9,747 nucleotides of DNA from Planctomycetota bacterium (GTDB taxonomy: Bacteria > Planctomycetota > Brocadiia > SM23-32). Position numbers and translations under genes: made by a program. The notes beneath the pieces are model-generated. The model was not told the origin of the DNA and did not search any database. It worked only from the letters and a program-made list of their open reading frames with translations. This document shows positions 5,353 through 9,747 of the stretch, in pieces. Where the stretch lies: the NCBI GenBank assembly GCA_018400625.1, contig JAGYMJ010000438.1, forward strand, positions 1 to 9,747, read 5' to 3'. The first letter of the stretch is position 1. Each line of letters opens with the position of its first letter.

Positions 5353-8300
5353 ATGGCTAATAACCTGCCTGATTTGCTCGACAGATATGAAGAATACATC
5401 AATAAAGGGCAGGAAGCCCATAGGGCCGGCCATCTCGATAAAGCTCGTGAATACTTCCTGCTCGGAGCGGAAAAACTTTTCGAAATCGCCTCGCTGACGC
5501 CCAATAATGAACTCAGAGAAGTGCGAACGCGGCAGGCCGCTGAAATTGTCGATATCGTCGAGGGTATCGACGAGGAAAGAACGCGGGAAAAACAGCCGGT
5601 TGAACAGGCCGAGCCCGCTCAGGATCAGCAGAACAATGAGCAGGAAAGCGATAAGTTCGCCATCCCTTCCAAAAAACCGGAGGTCTCGCTCGATGATGTC
5701 GCCGGACTCAAAGATGTCAAACAGCTCGTGCGCGAAAAACTCATCGATCCCTTCCTCTATCCCGATATGGCCGCGGAGTTCGGAATAAAAAGCGGTGGAG
5801 GAATCCTGCTTTATGGGCCCCCCGGCACCGGTAAGACCCTCATCGCCCAGGCCGTCGCCGGCGAGGTCGATGCCCCGTTCTATTACGTGCCCTCCTGCGA
5901 TATCCTCAGCAAATGGGTCGGGGACCCGGAAAAGAACGTGCATGCCCTCTTCCAAAAGGCCGCGCAGAACGAACGCTCGGTCATCTTCTTCGATGAAATC
6001 GACGCTCTGGCATCGAGCCGACAGCGCAGCGAAGACTACATGCGCCGGGTCGTCAACCAGCTCCTGTCCGAAATCCAGGGTTTTGACCGCCATGAAAATC
6101 CTATCCTCGTCCTGGGCGCTACCAACCACCCGTTTCTCGTCGATCGCGCCATGCTGCGACCCGGAAGATTCGATGAACTCGTCTATATCCCGCTGCCCGA
6201 CCCTGAGGCCAGACGCCACCTCTGGGAGATGAACCTGCGGCAGCACAAGAATACCGGTGATTTTGACTATTCCTTACTGGTCGATTCCTCGGACGGATAC
6301 AGCGGTGCCGAAATACAGATGATCTGTCATAAAGCCGCTCAAAAAGCGTTCCAGAGGAGTAAATCAAAGGGCGATAAAAAGGGACTGTGCATGCAGGACC
6401 TGCAGGATGTGATGGAGATATTCTCACCGCGAACCTTGGACTCCGATGTGGAAGAACTCCGAAATTTCGCCCGTCAGTATGATAAGAACAGAATCATCAA
6501 CGGAACTGAACCGGACGACGTTTTCGATACCCACCCCGAAGGCAGGGATATGGAAGATTTTCTGGGAGCGCTGCTGGACCCCTTCCCCTGTGACGAAGAT
6601 TTAATTACTGAACTCGCAGAAATGCTCTCCGGACGGCATGTGGGCGAGGTGTGCGCGCTGCTGACGCAAGCGGTGAAAGGGCATTTCGCAGAACGTAACG
6701 ATGGCGATGTCGAGCCCCTGACCATTGAGTCCTTCCTATCCCTTCAGCTCAATGAAAACAATCCGCCGGTCGCCGGCGTCGGCCCGCCGGGTAAAGGCGA
6801 AGTTTCTCAGGTCAAAATCCCTCCTGAATCCCCGGCGACCGGGGAGCCGGACATCCCACCAAGAACTGAAAAGACCGCCCACCTCTCACAGCAGGCGCAG
6901 CAAGTTCTGGCGGCGGGAAATGAGATCATCGATCGGTATAAACCCGACCTCTCCGTGATGAGCGTGCAGGAACTGACAGCTCGCCTGCACGAAATGGCCG
7001 ATGCCGTGGAGGCCGGCGCCGCCATACTCGATGTCTTCGACGCCGTCGAGTTCGAGAGCGATGTGCTGATGGCCACGAAAGAACCCGATTCTCCGGATGG
7101 CGATCGTGACCACGTGAAGTTTGAAGAGGCTGATACAGACGACCGGGCGGATGCGTCGCGAACAGAGGCCATGAAATTGCTCGGACAATACAGAAACGAT
7201 CTGGAACCGGATGATATAAAAGGCTTCAGCGAACAGATACGGAATTCCCGCGTCGTTGATTTGACAGCCTTTAAAACCCGGCTCGATAAAATCGTCGGCT
7301 CGCGACGCCGTGAGACGGTCGAAAAACTTCTGGAGGACCGGCGTGAGTTTTTGGATGAGGGACAGATCAAGGAGATCAACGAGGCGATGTCCGGGCCCGA
7401 CCCTGACTTGAAATGGATCGAAAAGTATATTGAAGACCGAACCTCTATGCAAAAGCTGCGTCTGACGGTCCGTCAGGCGTGCCGCGATATCGATCTGCCC
7501 CGAAAGTGGGCCGGTAAAGTGCGGCGAATGGTCATACGTGAGATGAAAAGGGCCGGTGAACTGCCCACGGTCGAGTCGGCGAGCTCGCGCGCAAAAGTGC
7601 TGGCGAAGGATGTGGAGAGACTGGCCCGGCGCCAGCAGCAGACGACCGGCCGGCTTGATTCGCCCACAATCGATAATTTCGAGTCGCTTGTCATCAAAGA
7701 TATGCCCTACGATTTCTCCGATGTGGCCGGGATGGAATACCTCAAGGACCGTCTGGAATCGTCGATGGCCTTCTGCCTGGATCCCGAGAAAAAACGTCAA
7801 TACGAAGAACTGACCGGGCGGCCGCCCACCGTGGCCGGTCTGCTGCTCTACGGCGCGCCGGGCACCGGTAAGACGCATGTCTCGCGGTGCGTGGCCGGTG
7901 AACTGGCCGCGCGATACGACCTGACTATCATCAATGCACCGGTGAAAGCGATTTTCGGACAGCACTGGAGCAAATGGCTGCCGAGCGTCGTCAAGATATT
8001 CAACCTCGCTAAGAGCAATAACCCCGCCGTGATCGTTTGGGACGAGTTCGATGGTATCGGCTGGAGCCCCAGATTCGGCGCCAGCAAACATCACGGCAAG
8101 GTGATGAACGAACTGAAAGCGCAGTTCAGCGGCATAACCGCCGGAAGCGAGACGACCGTCCATATCGCAACGACCAATTACCCCTACCTGCTCGACCCGC
8201 CGCTCGTGCGCCCCGGCCGGCTGGGCGAACATATCCATGTGCTGCCACCCGATTTTGCCGCCCGCCGGGAGGTGCTGGAGTTCCAGCTCGAAAAAGGGCG

Positions 8301-8610
8301 TATCGCCGAAAATATGGATTTCGACCGGTTGGCGAACTTAACCTCAGGAATGACCATGGCGGAGATCGAACGCCTGCTGAAGGAAACCGCCGACAGCGTG
8401 GCTATGCAGGGACTGGGCCCGGAACAGCATATCGACATGACGGACCTTACGAAGATGATTGAAAAATACCCGCCCTCCGATTTCCGTGCCTGGCTCAGAG
8501 GGGTGAGGGAAAAACTGAAACAACAGAAATTTGAGGAGCCGAGGGAGTTGCTCAGCGAACTTTATGAAAAGGATATTCCCCGATTCCTGGACAATAATGA
8601 GATGCCATGA
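5353..8610 (+). CDS. Tandem AAA+ ATPase with MIT-like domain and an extra AAA lid (gene 6)
   Basis: The product is 1085 residues. In order: an MIT-like helical hairpin (5-75; AHRAGHLDKAREYFLLGAEK); a disordered Gln/Glu linker (78-108); AAA+ module 1 with Walker A GPPGTGKT (155-162), pore loop SKWVGD (186-191), Walker B VIFFDEID (210-217), sensor 1 GATN (N258), arginine fingers RPGR (R269, R272) and lid GYSG (315-318); a second lid-like segment without an ATPase core (about 400-465); a Pro-rich linker (470-505); a helical region (about 510-765); and AAA+ module 2 with Walker A GAPGTGKT (834-841), Walker B VIVWDEFD (893-900), sensor 1 TTN (N942) and RPGR (R953, R956). Both modules keep their catalytic residues. 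Two AAA+ modules in one chain recall Cdc48/p97, but the Cdc48 N-domain is replaced by MIT and the modules are some 430 residues apart. It should be a cytoplasmic unfoldase or disassembly motor acting on the ESCRT-III-like partners. Its stop overlaps the start of gene 7. Confidence 0.95.
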   Translation: MANNLPDLLDRYEEYINKGQEAHRAGHLDKAREYFLLGAEKLFEIASLTPNNELREVRTRQAAEIVDIVEGIDEERTREKQPVEQAEPAQDQQNNEQESDKFAIPSKKPEVSLDDVAGLKDVKQLVREKLIDPFLYPDMAAEFGIKSGGGILLYGPPGTGKTLIAQAVAGEVDAPFYYVPSCDILSKWVGDPEKNVHALFQKAAQNERSVIFFDEIDALASSRQRSEDYMRRVVNQLLSEIQGFDRHENPILVLGATNHPFLVDRAMLRPGRFDELVYIPLPDPEARRHLWEMNLRQHKNTGDFDYSLLVDSSDGYSGAEIQMICHKAAQKAFQRSKSKGDKKGLCMQDLQDVMEIFSPRTLDSDVEELRNFARQYDKNRIINGTEPDDVFDTHPEGRDMEDFLGALLDPFPCDEDLITELAEMLSGRHVGEVCALLTQAVKGHFAERNDGDVEPLTIESFLSLQLNENNPPVAGVGPPGKGEVSQVKIPPESPATGEPDIPPRTEKTAHLSQQAQQVLAAGNEIIDRYKPDLSVMSVQELTARLHEMADAVEAGAAILDVFDAVEFESDVLMATKEPDSPDGDRDHVKFEEADTDDRADASRTEAMKLLGQYRNDLEPDDIKGFSEQIRNSRVVDLTAFKTRLDKIVGSRRRETVEKLLEDRREFLDEGQIKEINEAMSGPDPDLKWIEKYIEDRTSMQKLRLTVRQACRDIDLPRKWAGKVRRMVIREMKRAGELPTVESASSRAKVLAKDVERLARRQQQTTGRLDSPTIDNFESLVIKDMPYDFSDVAGMEYLKDRLESSMAFCLDPEKKRQYEELTGRPPTVAGLLLYGAPGTGKTHVSRCVAGELAARYDLTIINAPVKAIFGQHWSKWLPSVVKIFNLAKSNNPAVIVWDEFDGIGWSPRFGASKHHGKVMNELKAQFSGITAGSETTVHIATTNYPYLLDPPLVRPGRLGEHIHVLPPDFAARREVLEFQLEKGRIAENMDFDRLANLTSGMTMAEIERLLKETADSVAMQGLGPEQHIDMTDLTKMIEKYPPSDFRAWLRGVREKLKQQKFEEPRELLSELYEKDIPRFLDNNEMP

Positions 8611-9713
8611 GTGAAAGTTGGAAACATTATCAGAGGACTGCCGACGCCTATATACGTAAAGCCGAACATGCGCTGGAAAGCGGTCTGGATGATGATGCGA
8701 AGACCTACCTGCTGCTGGCAGCCGAGAATCTGTTCCGGGCAGCGCGCCATGCTCCCGCCGGCCAACAGGGCCTGTTGATCAAACACGCCGACGATGTGCT
8801 TGAACTGGCGGAAAACCGCGCGGGCGAAAAACAGCCGGTTGCAAACAACGATCAGAACGACGACACCACAAACCGGCCCTGGCAGGTTGTCAGGGACACC
8901 GGAGTCAGTTTCGACCAGGTTGTGGGGCTGTATGAACCCAAAAGGGCTATCTACAATATGGTGATACGTCCGATGGCGGATCCGGAAGGTGCCGCGCGGT
9001 GGGGGAAGAAGATCGGCGGCGGTATTCTGCTCTACGGCCCGCCGGGCACGGGCAAGACGCTTTTTGCCCGCGCAATCGCCGGGGAACTCGATGTGCCCTT
9101 CCTCAGTGTCGTTGGGAGCAGCCTGGTGGATAAATGGGTCGGACAGGCCGAAAAAAACGTCACACGGCTGTTCGAGGAAGCTGGGCAATACGACTGCTGT
9201 GTGCTGTTTATTGATGAGACCGAGGCGCTCCTTCCCAGACGCGGCGGCGGGTCAACCGTCATGGATCGCGTTGTTCCGGCGTTCCTGGCGGCCATGGACG
9301 GCATAGCCGGGCGTAAGGATGGACTCATCTTGCTGGGCGCCACGAACAGGCCGCAGGCTCTCGATCCGGCCGCGCTACGGCGCAACCGGTTCCAGCATAA
9401 GGTCTATGTGGGTCTCCCGGATCCGCAGGCGCGCTGCAGCATCCTCAGCCATTGCCTGAATGGTAAACCCCTTGGCGATGACGTTGATCTGGAATCCATC
9501 GTGAAAGAAACGGACGGCTACAGCGGCGCCGACCTGGCGGGTGTGGCCGAAGAAGCTGCACACCACGCCTGGGATCGGGAAGAGAGAACCCAAAAGCGCT
9601 CGAAGCTGTCCGCCGAAGACTTCCGGCACGCTCTTAAGGCTGTTCCACCTTCGGTGTCCAAAAAGGATATCGAAGCTTACGAAAAATTCAAACGCCACCG
9701 GTACGATCAATGA
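8607..9713 (+). CDS. MIT-AAA+ ATPase, Vps4-like (gene 7)
   Basis: The product is 368 residues. An MIT-like hairpin (8-70; YIRKAEHALESGLDDDAKTY) precedes a short linker and one AAA+ module: Walker A GPPGTGKT (144-151), pore loop DKWVGQ (175-180), Walker B VLFIDETE (199-206; D203, E204), sensor 1 GATN (N247), arginine-finger segment LRRNRF (257-262) and lid GYSG (304-307). The C-terminal VSKKDIEAYEKF (350-361) matches the Vps4 C-terminal helix. Domain order and length are those of Vps4, and all catalytic residues are kept. No protease motif such as HEXXH is present, which excludes FtsH. The MIT domain and linker resemble those of gene 6 down to a shared 16-base run, so the two N-termini are probably paralogous. 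The ATG overlaps the stop of gene 6 by 4 bases and has no strong ribosome binding site, pointing to translational coupling and perhaps a fixed ratio of the two ATPases. Mixed complexes with genes 4 or 6 are possible but not shown. Confidence 0.95.
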   Translation: MSESWKHYQRTADAYIRKAEHALESGLDDDAKTYLLLAAENLFRAARHAPAGQQGLLIKHADDVLELAENRAGEKQPVANNDQNDDTTNRPWQVVRDTGVSFDQVVGLYEPKRAIYNMVIRPMADPEGAARWGKKIGGGILLYGPPGTGKTLFARAIAGELDVPFLSVVGSSLVDKWVGQAEKNVTRLFEEAGQYDCCVLFIDETEALLPRRGGGSTVMDRVVPAFLAAMDGIAGRKDGLILLGATNRPQALDPAALRRNRFQHKVYVGLPDPQARCSILSHCLNGKPLGDDVDLESIVKETDGYSGADLAGVAEEAAHHAWDREERTQKRSKLSAEDFRHALKAVPPSVSKKDIEAYEKFKRHRYDQ

Positions 9714-9747
9714 GACCACAACGCATAGAACTGGAACTGTTGGAAGA
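9710..9747 (+). CDS. Start of a further gene in the cluster, cut by the right edge
   Basis: An ATG at 9710 overlaps the stop of gene 7 as ATGA, the same arrangement as the gene 6/gene 7 junction. The frame stays open for 12 codons to the edge (MRPQRIELELLE). No ribosome binding site precedes it, consistent with coupling. Too short to identify; a chance ATG cannot be excluded. Confidence 0.5.
   Translation, partial: MRPQRIELELLE

Noticed and set aside
5338..6246. 302-codon open frame on the minus strand
   Set aside because: Antisense to the MIT and first AAA+ module of gene 6, with no family motifs.
6886..8238. 450-codon open frame on the minus strand
   Set aside because: It is fully antisense to gene 6, whose frame carries intact AAA+ motifs; its translation shows no recognisable domain.
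5353..8610. Gene 6 as an ordinary Cdc48/p97 homologue
   Set aside because: The Cdc48 N-domain is absent, an MIT-like hairpin takes its place, and the two AAA+ modules are far apart with an extra lid between them.
8607..9713. Gene 7 as an FtsH-type protease
   Set aside because: There is no HEXXH zinc site or membrane segment, and the C-terminus ends in a Vps4-like helix.
1..9747. CRISPR array, tRNA, rRNA, insertion sequence or attachment site
   Set aside because: No regularly spaced repeats, cloverleaf, rRNA-like sequence, transposase gene or terminal inverted repeats were seen on either strand.

Overview
This window is a one-direction (+ strand) gene cluster from a prokaryote, most likely a bacterium. 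Genes are packed tightly, ribosome binding sites are strong and Shine-Dalgarno type, and two gene junctions are 4-base ATGA overlaps. Nothing seen fixes the lineage. Overall base composition is moderate, but the two small coiled-coil genes are clearly more AT-rich than the ATPase genes (about 40% GC in sampled lines against about 50-70%). No tRNA, rRNA, CRISPR array or insertion sequence was seen.

Layout from left to right: (1) a subtilisin-like (S8) serine protease, cut by the left edge, joined through a low-complexity linker to a C-terminal domain I do not recognise (1-1844); (2) a 205-residue coiled-coil protein starting 5 bases later (1850-2467); (3) a 214-residue coiled-coil protein with a CHMP4/Snf7-like N-terminus (2529-3173); a 206-base gap holding a hairpin; (4) a 400-residue Vps4-like AAA+ ATPase with an MIT-like N-terminal hairpin (3380-4582); (5) a 223-residue ESCRT-III-like helical protein with a tail resembling an MIT-interacting motif (4636-5307); (6) a 1085-residue protein with an MIT-like domain, two intact AAA+ modules and a spare AAA lid between them (5353-8610); (7) a 368-residue MIT-AAA+ ATPase (8607-9713); (8) the first 12 codons of another gene, overlapping gene 7 and leaving the window at the right edge (9710-9747).

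Together the genes read as an ESCRT-III/Vps4-like apparatus: three candidate filament-forming helical proteins and three MIT-bearing ATPases (four AAA+ modules) that could recognise and remodel or extract them, linked to a subtilase. In eukaryotes and some archaea, Vps4/CdvC binds the C-terminal tails of ESCRT-III proteins through its MIT domain and pulls subunits out of membrane-bound filaments. The pairing of an AAA+ ATPase with a subtilase also recalls the bacterial IetAS system. A multi-part membrane-remodelling, stress-response or defence system is therefore a reasonable hypothesis. The domain calls for the ATPases and protease rest on clear motifs. The ESCRT-III calls rest on architecture and short motifs, and the biological role is inference.
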